This document shows positions 8,486 through 16,872 of a stretch of DNA of 64,000 nucleotides, in pieces; within the stretch, counting starts at the first letter, position 1; the number at the start of each line of letters is the position of its first letter. The notes beneath the pieces are model-generated. The model was not told the origin of the DNA and searched no databases. It saw nothing but the letters and a program-made list of their open reading frames with translations. Origin of the DNA: JAAFIP01 sp963775085 (lineage in GTDB: Bacteria; Pseudomonadota; Gammaproteobacteria; Burkholderiales; Burkholderiaceae_C). The stretch is from positions 1 through 64,000 of the forward strand of contig CAVZHO010000019.1 in assembly GCA_963775085.1 (NCBI GenBank). Direction: 5' to 3'. The position numbers and the translations under genes were made by a program.

Positions 8486-10024
8486 CTAGACGGGAACCCA
8501 TAGCGTGGGTAAGCGGGGTAACCCGTGGAGGATGTTCGCTAGTGAGCCATCACGCACCATCGCGCTGGCTATTTCAATGTCGGGCGCCACATAGCGGTCT
8601 TGCACCATTGCGGGTACGCGGGCGCGCAGCAGGGCATGCACGGCCTCCAGTGGGGCCGAGCTTTGCAAGGGCCGCAAAAAATCGATGCCCTGCGCAGCGG
8701 CCAGCAGCTCAATGCCCAAAATATGCGCGGTGTTGGCCACCATCGGCTGCAGCCGGCGTGCCGCAAAGGTGGCCATGGAGACATGGTCTTCCTGGTTGGC
8801 GCTGGTGGGCAGGCTGTCGACGCTGGCGGGGTGGGCTAATGATTTGTTTTCTGAGGCCAATGAGGCGGCAGTCACATGCGCAATCATGAAGCCGCTGTTG
8901 AGCCCCGCGTCCTGGGTAAGGAAGGGTGGCAGGCGCGAGACGCTGGCGTCAATCAGCATGGCAATGCGCCGCTCGGCGATGGCGCCTACTTCGGCAATGG
9001 CCAGCGCCATGCCGTCGGCGGCCAGCGCTACCGGCTCGGCATGAAAGTTGCCGCCCGAGACCATCGCACCATCGTCGGCAAAGACCAACGGGTTGTCGGT
9101 CACGGCATTGGCCTCGCGCAGCAGCACCAGGCTGGCGTGGCGCAGCTGGTCCAGGCAGGCACCCACTACCTGGGGCTGGCAGCGCAGACAGTAGGGGTCT
9201 TGCACCCGGTCGTCGCCCCGGATATGAGATTGGCGAATGGCGCTGCCTGACAGCAGGGCGCGGTAGTACTGCGCCACGTCGATCTGGCCGGGCTGGCCGC
9301 GCAGGGCGTGGATGCGCGGGTCAAACGGGCCGTCGCTGCCTCGGGCTGCGTCAACCGTGAGTGCGCCGATGACGAGTGCGGCTTCGAGTACGGGCTCAAA
9401 AATCAGAAAGGCATGCAGGGCCAGAGCGGTAGAGGTTTGCGTGCCATTGATGAGGGCCAGGCCTTCTTTGGCTTGCAGTGTGAGGGGGGCGATGCCTGCT
9501 TTTTGCAATGCGTCTGCCGCACCTACACGCTGGCCGTCCACCAGCATTTCGCCTTCGCCGATCAAGGCCAGCGTCATGTGTGCCAGCGGCGCCAGATCGC
9601 CCGAGGCACCGACCGAGCCTTGTGAGGGCACATAGGGCACCAGGCCTGCGTTGTAGACGGCCAGCAGGGTGTCGATCACTACCTCGCGCACACCCGAGTA
9701 GCCACGCGCCAGGCTGGCGGCCTTGGTAGCCAGCATCAGGCGTACCACCTCGGGTGCCAGCGGTGCACCCACGCCCACGCTGTGCGAGCGGATTAAATTG
9801 AGCTGCAAGGTGGCGAGTTGGGCCTTGCTGATGCGTTGGTTGGCCAGCTTGCCAAAGCCGGTGTTCACGCCATACACCGGGGCATCGCCATCGGCGGCCT
9901 GATGCACCACGCGGGCGCTGGCGCGAATGGGCTCGCGCGCGGCCTGCGCAAGTTCCAGCGACACACCGTCGGCGTGGATGGCTTGCAGCTGCTCTAGCGT
10001 GAGCTGGCCGGGTTGCAGCAGCAT
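8486..10024 (-). CDS. hutH: Histidine ammonia-lyase
   Basis: Deaminates histidine to trans-urocanate, the first step of histidine use. Its 512 residues match the family. The MIO cofactor triad Ala-Ser-Gly lies in GSVGASGDLAPLAHM; NTGFGKLA and the C-terminal core SLPTSANQEDHVSM are also typical. The start at 10024 (MLLQPGQLTLEQL) is chosen because it lies 2 nt after the hutU stop, implying translational coupling; an upstream in-frame reading would overlap hutU. Expression is probably controlled by HutC from the operator near 11790. Confidence 0.97.
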   Translation of the reverse strand: MLLQPGQLTLEQLQAIHADGVSLELAQAAREPIRASARVVHQAADGDAPVYGVNTGFGKLANQRISKAQLATLQLNLIRSHSVGVGAPLAPEVVRLMLATKAASLARGYSGVREVVIDTLLAVYNAGLVPYVPSQGSVGASGDLAPLAHMTLALIGEGEMLVDGQRVGAADALQKAGIAPLTLQAKEGLALINGTQTSTALALHAFLIFEPVLEAALVIGALTVDAARGSDGPFDPRIHALRGQPGQIDVAQYYRALLSGSAIRQSHIRGDDRVQDPYCLRCQPQVVGACLDQLRHASLVLLREANAVTDNPLVFADDGAMVSGGNFHAEPVALAADGMALAIAEVGAIAERRIAMLIDASVSRLPPFLTQDAGLNSGFMIAHVTAASLASENKSLAHPASVDSLPTSANQEDHVSMATFAARRLQPMVANTAHILGIELLAAAQGIDFLRPLQSSAPLEAVHALLRARVPAMVQDRYVAPDIEIASAMVRDGSLANILHGLPRLPTLWVPV

Positions 10025-10026
10025 GC

Positions 10027-11742
10027 TCAGGCTTTCAGCATAGGCAGGTTCAGGCCATGCTCGCGGGCGCATTCAATCGCTAGGTGGTAGCCTGCATCGG
10101 CATGGCGCATGACACCGGTGGCAGGGTCGTTCCACAGGACGCGGTCAATGCGCTGGGCAGCCTCATCGGTGCCGTCACACACAATCACCACGCCCGCATG
10201 TTGCGAATAACCCATGCCCACGCCACCGCCGTGGTGCAGCGACACCCAGGTGGCGCCACCCGCGGTATTGAGCAGGGCGTTGAGCAGTGGCCAGTCGGAC
10301 ACGGCATCCGAGCCGTCTTGCATGGCCTCGGTTTCGCGGTTGGGCGAGGCGACCGAGCCGCTGTCTAAATGGTCGCGGCCAATGACGATGGGGGCTTTGA
10401 GTTCGCCGTTTTTCACCATCTCGTTAAAGGCTAATCCTGCGATATGCCGCTCGCCCAGGCCGATCCAGCAGATGCGCGCAGGCAGGCCCTGGTAGGCGAT
10501 GCGCTCGCCCGCCATGTCCAGCCAGCGGTGCAGGGCCTTTTTGTGCGGGAACAACTCCTTGAGCTTGGCATCGGTTTTGCGGATGTCTTCTGGGTCACCA
10601 CTCAGCGCAACCCAGCGGAAGGGCCCGGTGCCGCTGCAAAACAAGGGGCGAATGTAGGCTGGCACAAAACCGGGGAAGTCGAAGGCGTTTTTTACACCCG
10701 CGTCAAATGCCACCTGGCGGATGTTGTTGCCGTAGTCCACCGTGGGGATGCCCATGGCCTGGAAGTCGAGCATGGCTTGCACTTGGGTTGCGCAGCCTTG
10801 GGATGCTGCGGCGCGCAATGCGGCGTGCTGGCTGTGGTCGGCTTGTGCGGCCTGCCATTTAGCGACGCTCCAGCCAGGAGGCAGGTAGCCGTTGACCAGA
10901 TCGTGCGCGGAGGTTTGGTCGGTTACCAAATCGGGCTTAAAGCCGCTTGCTTTAGCGTGGCGCACCAGTTCGGGCAGCAGCTCGGCGGCGTTGCCGCACA
11001 GCCCGACCGAGATGGCTTTTTTCTCTGCGGTGTAGCGCTTGATGCGTGCCAGCGCGTCGTCTAAATCCTTGGCCTGCTCGTCCAAGTATTTGGTTTTTAG
11101 GCGGAAGTCGATGCGGCTTTGCTGGCACTCAATGTGCAGCGAACTGGCACCCGCAAAGCTGGCCGCCAGCGGCTGCGCACCACCCATGCCGCCCAGGCCC
11201 GCCGTCAATATCCAGCGGCCTGCCCAGTCGCCGCCATAGTGCTGGCGGCCGGCTTCCATAAAGGTCTCATAGGTGCCCTGCACAATGCCTTGGGTGCCAA
11301 TGTAAATCCACGAGCCAGCGGTCATCTGGCCGTACATCATCAGGCCCTTGCGGTCCAGCTCGGAAAAGTGCTCCCAGGTCGCCCATTTGGGCACCAGGTT
11401 GGAGTTGGCGATCAGCACACGCGGGGCATTGGCGTGGGTGCGAAACACGCCGACGGGCTTGCCGGACTGGATCAGCAGCGTCTCGTCACTTTCCAGTTTT
11501 TGAAGCTGAAGCAAGATTTCTTCAAAGCAATCCCAGTTGCGTGCCGCCTTGCCGATGCCGCCATACACCACCAGCGCCATCGGGTTCTCGGCCACGGCAG
11601 GGTCGAGGTTGTTTTGCAGCATGCGGTAGGCGGCCTCGGTCTGCCAGCTTTTGCAGTGCAAGGTGGTGCCCGTAGGCGAGCGCACTTCGCGCGGCTGGGC
11701 GGCGACAGCGGCGGGGGTGAAGGGTTGATTCAGATTACTCAT
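10027..11742 (-). CDS. hutU: Urocanate hydratase
   Basis: Adds water to urocanate to make imidazolonepropionate, using NAD+ as an electrophilic cofactor. At 571 residues it is slightly longer than the usual 555-560. Visible features are NNLDPAVAENP, the NAD-binding TAGLGGMGGAQP loop, the FCSGTGPFRWVALSGDPEDI region and the C-terminal SLHHGGGVGMGYSQHAG. It is the first gene of the minus-strand hut transcript, divergent from hutC with a 96-bp gap that holds the operator. Confidence 0.97.
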   Translation of the reverse strand: MSNLNQPFTPAAVAAQPREVRSPTGTTLHCKSWQTEAAYRMLQNNLDPAVAENPMALVVYGGIGKAARNWDCFEEILLQLQKLESDETLLIQSGKPVGVFRTHANAPRVLIANSNLVPKWATWEHFSELDRKGLMMYGQMTAGSWIYIGTQGIVQGTYETFMEAGRQHYGGDWAGRWILTAGLGGMGGAQPLAASFAGASSLHIECQQSRIDFRLKTKYLDEQAKDLDDALARIKRYTAEKKAISVGLCGNAAELLPELVRHAKASGFKPDLVTDQTSAHDLVNGYLPPGWSVAKWQAAQADHSQHAALRAAASQGCATQVQAMLDFQAMGIPTVDYGNNIRQVAFDAGVKNAFDFPGFVPAYIRPLFCSGTGPFRWVALSGDPEDIRKTDAKLKELFPHKKALHRWLDMAGERIAYQGLPARICWIGLGERHIAGLAFNEMVKNGELKAPIVIGRDHLDSGSVASPNRETEAMQDGSDAVSDWPLLNALLNTAGGATWVSLHHGGGVGMGYSQHAGVVIVCDGTDEAAQRIDRVLWNDPATGVMRHADAGYHLAIECAREHGLNLPMLKA

Positions 11743-11783
11743 GGTGAAACCCCGTAAGTTAAAAATTGATTTTCATAATGTAG

Positions 11784-11796
11784 TTGTACATACAAG
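11784..11796. promoter_or_regulatory. Candidate HutC operator in the hutU-hutC gap
   Basis: TTGTACATACAA (11784-11795) is a near-perfect palindrome and is followed by G. HutC/FadR-type GntR repressors of Klebsiella and Pseudomonas bind similar TTGTAT-type palindromes. Its position between the divergent hutU and hutC starts would allow one repressor to control both operons, with urocanate as the usual inducer. Confidence 0.72.
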
Positions 11797-11838
11797 TAAG
11801 GTCAAGTAAGATAAACCCTAGTTTTAATTTTGACTGTC

Positions 11839-12591
11839 ATGCCCAAAAACGTGCCTGCTGTGCCAATTCACAGTGCCGCCACCCAGCACCTGCCGCGTGC
11901 CCAGTACCAAAAAGTCAAAGACTATCTGGTGCAGGAGATGGAGCGGGGCCGCTACGTGCCTGGCGCGTTGATGCCGTCTGAGGCGGCGCTGGTGGCGCAT
12001 TTTGGTGTGAGCCGTATGACGGTGAACCGCGCTTTGCGCGAACTCAATGACGCGGGAATGGTCAACCGGGTGCAAGGCGTGGGCACCTTTGCCGCGCCGA
12101 TGAACCGACTGTCGTCGAGTTTAACGATACGCGACCTGCATGAAGAAATAGAGTCGCGTGGCCACCACCACCACGCCGTGGTGCACCTGCAGCGGGCCGA
12201 GACGGTGGCAGGTAGCCTGGCGCCGCGCATTGGCCTGCCAGAGGGCGCACCCGTGTTCCATACCCTGATCGTGCATTTTGATAACGGCGTGGCACTGCAA
12301 TGCGAAGACCGCTATGTCAACCCGGCGCGCGCACCGGAGTATTTGGCGGTGGATTTCACCCACATCACACCCACCCAGTATTTGCTGCAGGTGGCGCCGC
12401 TGTGGCAGGCCCAATATTCCATAGATGCCGCTGCGCCGACCAAAAAAGAAGCAAAACTGTTAGGTATTGCCGCTACCGAGCCCTGCCTGATCGTGCATCG
12501 CCGCACGGTGAGCCGTAACACCCCCATAACCTTCGCGCGCCTGGTGCATCCAGGCGGGCGCTACAGCTTGCAGGGGCAGTTCAAGCCATGA
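11839..12591 (+). CDS. hutC: Histidine utilisation repressor, GntR/HutC family
   Basis: A 250-residue regulator. The N-terminal winged helix (residues about 20-85: YQKVKDYLVQEMERGRYVPG, SEAALVAHFGVSRMTVNRAL, VQGVGTFAAP) is followed by a UTRA ligand-binding domain (VFHTLIVHFDNGVALQCEDRYV, YSLQGQF). ATG 11839 is preferred over TTG 11830. It overlaps hutD by ATGA, so repressor and pathway genes are co-translated, giving autoregulation through the operator just upstream. Urocanate relieves repression in studied homologues. Confidence 0.95.
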   Translation: MPKNVPAVPIHSAATQHLPRAQYQKVKDYLVQEMERGRYVPGALMPSEAALVAHFGVSRMTVNRALRELNDAGMVNRVQGVGTFAAPMNRLSSSLTIRDLHEEIESRGHHHHAVVHLQRAETVAGSLAPRIGLPEGAPVFHTLIVHFDNGVALQCEDRYVNPARAPEYLAVDFTHITPTQYLLQVAPLWQAQYSIDAAAPTKKEAKLLGIAATEPCLIVHRRTVSRNTPITFARLVHPGGRYSLQGQFKP

Positions 12592-13193
12592 CCGTCACGG
12601 TTATTCACACGCTGGATGTGCCGCCCCAGCCCTGGCGCAATGGCGGTGGGAGCACGCGCGAGCTGTTGGCCTGGCCGACGGCGCAGGACTGGCAGGTGCG
12701 CATCAGCCTGGCCGACATTGTGCAAGACGGCGCGTTCTCGGCATTCCCCGATGTGCAGCGCTGGTTTGGCGTGGTGCAGGGCGCGGGGGTGGAGCTGCGA
12801 TTTGCGGGCAAGCAAGTGACGCAGACGTTGGCCAGTGAGGCCTTGCACTTCGATGGTGCAACTGCGCCGTTTTGCCGTTTGCTGGATGGTGCGACGCAAG
12901 ATATGAATTTGATGTTGCGCGGAAACGATGCTACGCGTGGCTGGTTGCAACAGGTGGTGCATGACGTGGCATGGCAGTCTGCCATGCCGCTGCGCGCCTT
13001 ATTCACCACCGCAGCGGGTGTGTGGTGTGACGACTTCCACGAACGGCGGCTACAGGCGTATGATTTTCTCTGGACAGCCAATTCAACGGGATCGAACTGG
13101 TGGTTTGTTGGCGATGAGCCAGTTTCAACGCCACTGCTGCCAATGGCGGGGGCATGGTGGCTGGGTGCGCAGGTGCATAAGGAGGCTTTATGA
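12588..13193 (+). CDS. hutD: HutD family protein
   Basis: A 201-residue cupin-fold protein found in hut operons. The family opening PPQPWRNGGGSTRELLAWP and GVVQGAGVELRF are present. In Pseudomonas fluorescens HutD is proposed to bound the upper level of hut activity, perhaps by binding urocanate or formylglutamate; its biochemical action is not settled. ATGA overlaps join it to hutC upstream and hutI downstream, so it is translated as part of one chain. Confidence 0.92.
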   Translation: MTVTVIHTLDVPPQPWRNGGGSTRELLAWPTAQDWQVRISLADIVQDGAFSAFPDVQRWFGVVQGAGVELRFAGKQVTQTLASEALHFDGATAPFCRLLDGATQDMNLMLRGNDATRGWLQQVVHDVAWQSAMPLRALFTTAAGVWCDDFHERRLQAYDFLWTANSTGSNWWFVGDEPVSTPLLPMAGAWWLGAQVHKEAL

Positions 13194-14437
13194 CACTGGC
13201 TTTATGGCAACACGCCAGCGTGGCGACGCTGTGCAAGGCGGCGGTAAAACCATTGCAGGGCGACGGCGATGCAGCGGATTGGGGGTTCATCGCAAATGCT
13301 GCGGTGCTGACCCAGGATGATCGTATCGTATGGGTAGGCGAACGCGCTGCGCTGCCCGCCGATCTGCGTGCCCAAGTCTCCGTCGAGCACGACATGCAAG
13401 GCGCGCTGATCACACCCGGCCTGATTGACTGCCACACCCACTTGGTCTACGGCGGCCATCGCGCGCACGAGTTTGAGCTGCGCTTGCAAGGTGCCAGTTA
13501 CGAAGACCTCGCCCGCGCTGGCGGTGGCATCCGTTCTACGGTAGAGGCCACGCGAGGGTGCAGCGCCGCACAATTGCTGGCCAGCGCCACCGAGCGTGCG
13601 CGGGCGCTGACGCGTGAGGGCGTGTGCACGGTCGAAATCAAATCAGGCTACGGCCTGAGCCTGGAGCACGAAGCGCGTTGCTTGAGGGTGGCGCGCACAT
13701 TGGGCGAGATACTGCCACTGACCGTGCATACCACCTGTCTTTCGGCCCATGCGCTGCCACCTGAATACGCGGGGCGGGCGGACGACTATATTGATGCGGT
13801 GTGCGCCTGGTTGCCCCACTTGCATGCCGAGGGTTTGATGGACGCAGTCGATGTGTTTTGCGACACCATCGGCTTTACCCGTGCGCAAACACAGCGGGTG
13901 TTTGCGGCGGCGCGCGCACTGGGCTTGCCTGTGAAGTTGCATGCCGAGCAACTGAGCGACCAGGACGGTGCCGCTTTGGCCGCCAGTTTCAATGCGCTGT
14001 CATGTGACCATTTGGAGCACCTCAGCAGCCAAGGCATCGCAGCCATGGCGCATGCGGGCACGGTAGCGGTGCTGCTGCCCGGGGCGTATTATTTTTTGCG
14101 CGAAACCAAGCTGCCACCCGTGCAGGCGCTGGTGGATGCGGGCGTGCCCATAGCCATTGCCACCGACCACAACCCCGGCTCGTCCCCCACCCTGTCGCCC
14201 CTGCTCATGCTCAACATGGCGTGCACGCTGTTTCGCATGACGCCATTGCAGGCGCTGCGCGGCATGACGGTGCATGCAGCGCAAGCGCTTGGCCTGAAGG
14301 ATCGTGGCCAGTTGGCCGCAGGGCAACGTGCAGATTTTGCCGTGTGGCAGGTGGCACACCCTCGAGAGTTAGCCTATTGGTTTGGCCGCAATCCGTGCAG
14401 CGCGCGGGTGGTGGCAGGAAAGGAAATTCGCCTATGA
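13190..14437 (+). CDS. hutI: Imidazolonepropionase
   Basis: Hydrolyses imidazolone-5-propionate to N-formimino-L-glutamate. A 415-residue amidohydrolase with metal ligands in DCHTHLVYGGHR (HxH), then GGIRSTV, KLHAEQLSDQDG (His) and ATDHNPGSSPT (Asp). The position between hutD and hutG, with 4-bp overlaps on both sides, confirms the role. Confidence 0.97.
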   Translation: MTLALWQHASVATLCKAAVKPLQGDGDAADWGFIANAAVLTQDDRIVWVGERAALPADLRAQVSVEHDMQGALITPGLIDCHTHLVYGGHRAHEFELRLQGASYEDLARAGGGIRSTVEATRGCSAAQLLASATERARALTREGVCTVEIKSGYGLSLEHEARCLRVARTLGEILPLTVHTTCLSAHALPPEYAGRADDYIDAVCAWLPHLHAEGLMDAVDVFCDTIGFTRAQTQRVFAAARALGLPVKLHAEQLSDQDGAALAASFNALSCDHLEHLSSQGIAAMAHAGTVAVLLPGAYYFLRETKLPPVQALVDAGVPIAIATDHNPGSSPTLSPLLMLNMACTLFRMTPLQALRGMTVHAAQALGLKDRGQLAAGQRADFAVWQVAHPRELAYWFGRNPCSARVVAGKEIRL

Positions 14438-15231
14438 AGCCCGTATTCAATTTGCATCAAGGCACCAGCCCCTTGCTGGTGAGCGTGCCGCATGCGGGCA
14501 CGCACATCCCCAGCGATATGCGCGACTTGTTCACACCCCAGGCGCTGGAGGTGCACGACACCGACTGGCATTTAGACCTGCTGTACGACTACGTGAAAAC
14601 ACAAAATGCCAGCTTGATGGTGCCCCAGCATTCGCGATATGTGATTGACCTGAACCGCCCGCCCGACGGCGCGGCCATGTACCCCGATGCGAACAACACG
14701 GGGCTGTGCCCGGTGACGGATTTTTATGGTGAGAGCATTTACCAAGCTGGCAGCGCACCTGACGCGATACAGATTGCGCAGCGCATTACGCAGTATTGGA
14801 AGCCCTACCATGATGCCTTAGCCAGTGAGTTGGCGCGCATCAGGGCGCTGCATGGCTACGCCGTGCTGTTTGACGGGCACAGCATCAAGTCGCAAGTGCC
14901 TTGGCTGTTTGAGGGTAAGTTGCCCGACCTGAATATCGGCACGGCGAATGGCGCAAGCTGCGCCGCCAATTTGCGCGAGGCCGTGGCGCAGTTGCTGGCG
15001 GGGCAGAGCGAATTTACCTCGGTGATGGATGGCCGCTTTAAGGGTGGCTACATCACGCGCCAGTACGGGCGGCCTGCGCAAGGCATCCACGCGGTACAGT
15101 TGGAGATGTGCTGGAGCACCTATATGCAAGAGTCGCCACCCTATGTGCTGGATGCGCAGCGCCAGGCGCGCATCCATCCGGTGCTAAAGGGCTTAACCAG
15201 CTTGCTGGCCAGTGTGGTGCCGCATGGCTGA
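14434..15231 (+). CDS. hutG: N-formylglutamate deformylase
   Basis: Hydrolyses N-formyl-L-glutamate to glutamate and formate, the last step of the five-step pathway. 265 residues with SVPHAGTHIP, DTDWHLDLLYDY, RYVIDLNRPPDG and FDGHSIKS, typical of the FGase fold. ATG 14434 overlaps the hutI stop (ATGA); the longer in-frame reading from 14221 merely runs through hutI. Pairing with hutF shows that this strain uses the formylglutamate branch rather than direct formiminoglutamase. Confidence 0.95.
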   Translation: MKPVFNLHQGTSPLLVSVPHAGTHIPSDMRDLFTPQALEVHDTDWHLDLLYDYVKTQNASLMVPQHSRYVIDLNRPPDGAAMYPDANNTGLCPVTDFYGESIYQAGSAPDAIQIAQRITQYWKPYHDALASELARIRALHGYAVLFDGHSIKSQVPWLFEGKLPDLNIGTANGASCAANLREAVAQLLAGQSEFTSVMDGRFKGGYITRQYGRPAQGIHAVQLEMCWSTYMQESPPYVLDAQRQARIHPVLKGLTSLLASVVPHG

Positions 15232-16621
15232 TGCATTGCAACGGTTTTGGACACCGCTGGCCTGGATCGCAGGGGCCTGGCAGCGCAATGTGTTGCTGAC
15301 GGTGGATGCCATGGGGCGTTGGTCGGACATTGCTGCGGGTAGCGCAGCGCCAGCGCAGAGCGCCACGCTGTTGCATGGACCCGTGCTGCCCGGCCTGGTC
15401 AACGCCCACAGCCACGCCTTTCAGCGCGCTTTTGCGGGCCTGGCCGAGCGACGGCAAAATGCAGAAGATAATTTTTGGTCCTGGCGCGAGCGCATGTATG
15501 GTGTGGCCCAGCGGGTCACGCCCGCGCATCTGCAAGCCGTTGCCGCGCAGCTCTATGCCGAGCTGCTGGAGGGTGGCTACACCCAGGTCTGCGAGTTCCA
15601 TTACCTGCACCATGCCCCTCACGGGCAGTCCTATAGCGACCGCTATGCCATGACCTGGGCCTTAACCCAAGCGGCCAGCCAAGCCGGGCTGGGCTTGACG
15701 GTGCTGCCCACCCTGTATGAGCGCGCGGGTTTTGCCATGCCTGCTTTGCGGGATGATCAACAACGCTTTGCTGCCGATGCGGCCTGGGTGGCAGGGCTCG
15801 TGAAAGCCGTGGCTGGCGCAGGCGCGCCGTTGGTCAACGCAGGCGCAGCCATCCATTCTCTGCGCGCCGCCACGCCAGCATCCATTCACCAACTTAAAAA
15901 ACGCTTGGCGGATGCCGATGGCCCTCTGCACATCCACGTCGCCGAGCAAATGGCCGAGGTGAACGATTGCCTAGCCAGTACGGGCCTGCGCCCCGTGCAG
16001 TGGCTGTGCGAGCAAGGTGTATTGGATGCGCGCTGGCATCTCGTGCATGCCACGCACTCGACTGCGCAGGAGATTGAAGTTGTCGCAGGCACTGGCGCGC
16101 AGATAGTGATGTGCCCCAGCACCGAAGCCAACTTGGGCGATGGCCTGACCGACATGGCGCGTTGGTTGAATGCCCCGGTAGGCATGGCTATCGGCTCAGA
16201 CAGCCATATCTGCCGCAATTGGCGCGAGGAACTGCGTTGGCTCGAATATGGCCAGCGCCTGCAGGTGCTGCAGCGCAATGTCTGCGCCGCGCCGTCGCTG
16301 GGCATGCAGTCGTCGGCGCAACGCCTGTTTGATGCGGCACTGGCTGGCGGTGGCCACGCGGCGGGTTTGGGCAAACAGGGCCTGGTAGTCGGTGCGCGGG
16401 CCGATATGCTGGTGCTGGATGCGCAATGCCCCGGTCTGCTGGGCGTGCCGCTGGACTACACGCTGGACGCACTGGTGTTTGCCGCAGACACTGCGGCGAT
16501 AGACGCGGTGTATGTGGGGGGCAGGCAGCTAGTGCACGGCGGCAGGCATGTAGCAAGGCAGGTGATTGCTGAACGATTTGTGGACACCATGCACGCACTG
16601 TGGGCAACGCCTGGTGCCTGA
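15224..16621 (+). CDS. hutF: Formimidoylglutamate deiminase
   Basis: Converts N-formimino-L-glutamate to N-formylglutamate plus ammonia. A 465-residue amidohydrolase: LPGLVNAHSHAFQRAFAGLAE gives the HxH metal pair, HIHVAEQ the third ligand, LVHATH and IGSDSH the remaining catalytic residues. ATG 15224 overlaps the end of hutG by 8 nt. It is the last gene of hutCDIGF; the following 251 bp show no further gene and no convincing terminator. Confidence 0.95.
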   Translation: MADALQRFWTPLAWIAGAWQRNVLLTVDAMGRWSDIAAGSAAPAQSATLLHGPVLPGLVNAHSHAFQRAFAGLAERRQNAEDNFWSWRERMYGVAQRVTPAHLQAVAAQLYAELLEGGYTQVCEFHYLHHAPHGQSYSDRYAMTWALTQAASQAGLGLTVLPTLYERAGFAMPALRDDQQRFAADAAWVAGLVKAVAGAGAPLVNAGAAIHSLRAATPASIHQLKKRLADADGPLHIHVAEQMAEVNDCLASTGLRPVQWLCEQGVLDARWHLVHATHSTAQEIEVVAGTGAQIVMCPSTEANLGDGLTDMARWLNAPVGMAIGSDSHICRNWREELRWLEYGQRLQVLQRNVCAAPSLGMQSSAQRLFDAALAGGGHAAGLGKQGLVVGARADMLVLDAQCPGLLGVPLDYTLDALVFAADTAAIDAVYVGGRQLVHGGRHVARQVIAERFVDTMHALWATPGA

Positions 16622-16872
16622 ACAACCATCATTTTGAGCAGATCGAAGTGGGCGCACTGGCGGATGGCCCGATAACAATCGCGCTGAGCCTGCTGGCGAT
16701 ACGGATGGCGACATCTGTGTGGGCTGAATAGCAGCGAGTAGGGTGCTGTGCGGGTTAGGAGCCAAGCGCTTTGCAACGAAACGCGGTTTAGCCACCGCCA
16801 AATGTATTTTTCGGACCTAATATTTACACAGCAGACACGCAGCCCCTTGCGCGCTTGCCTACAATGCAGGGT

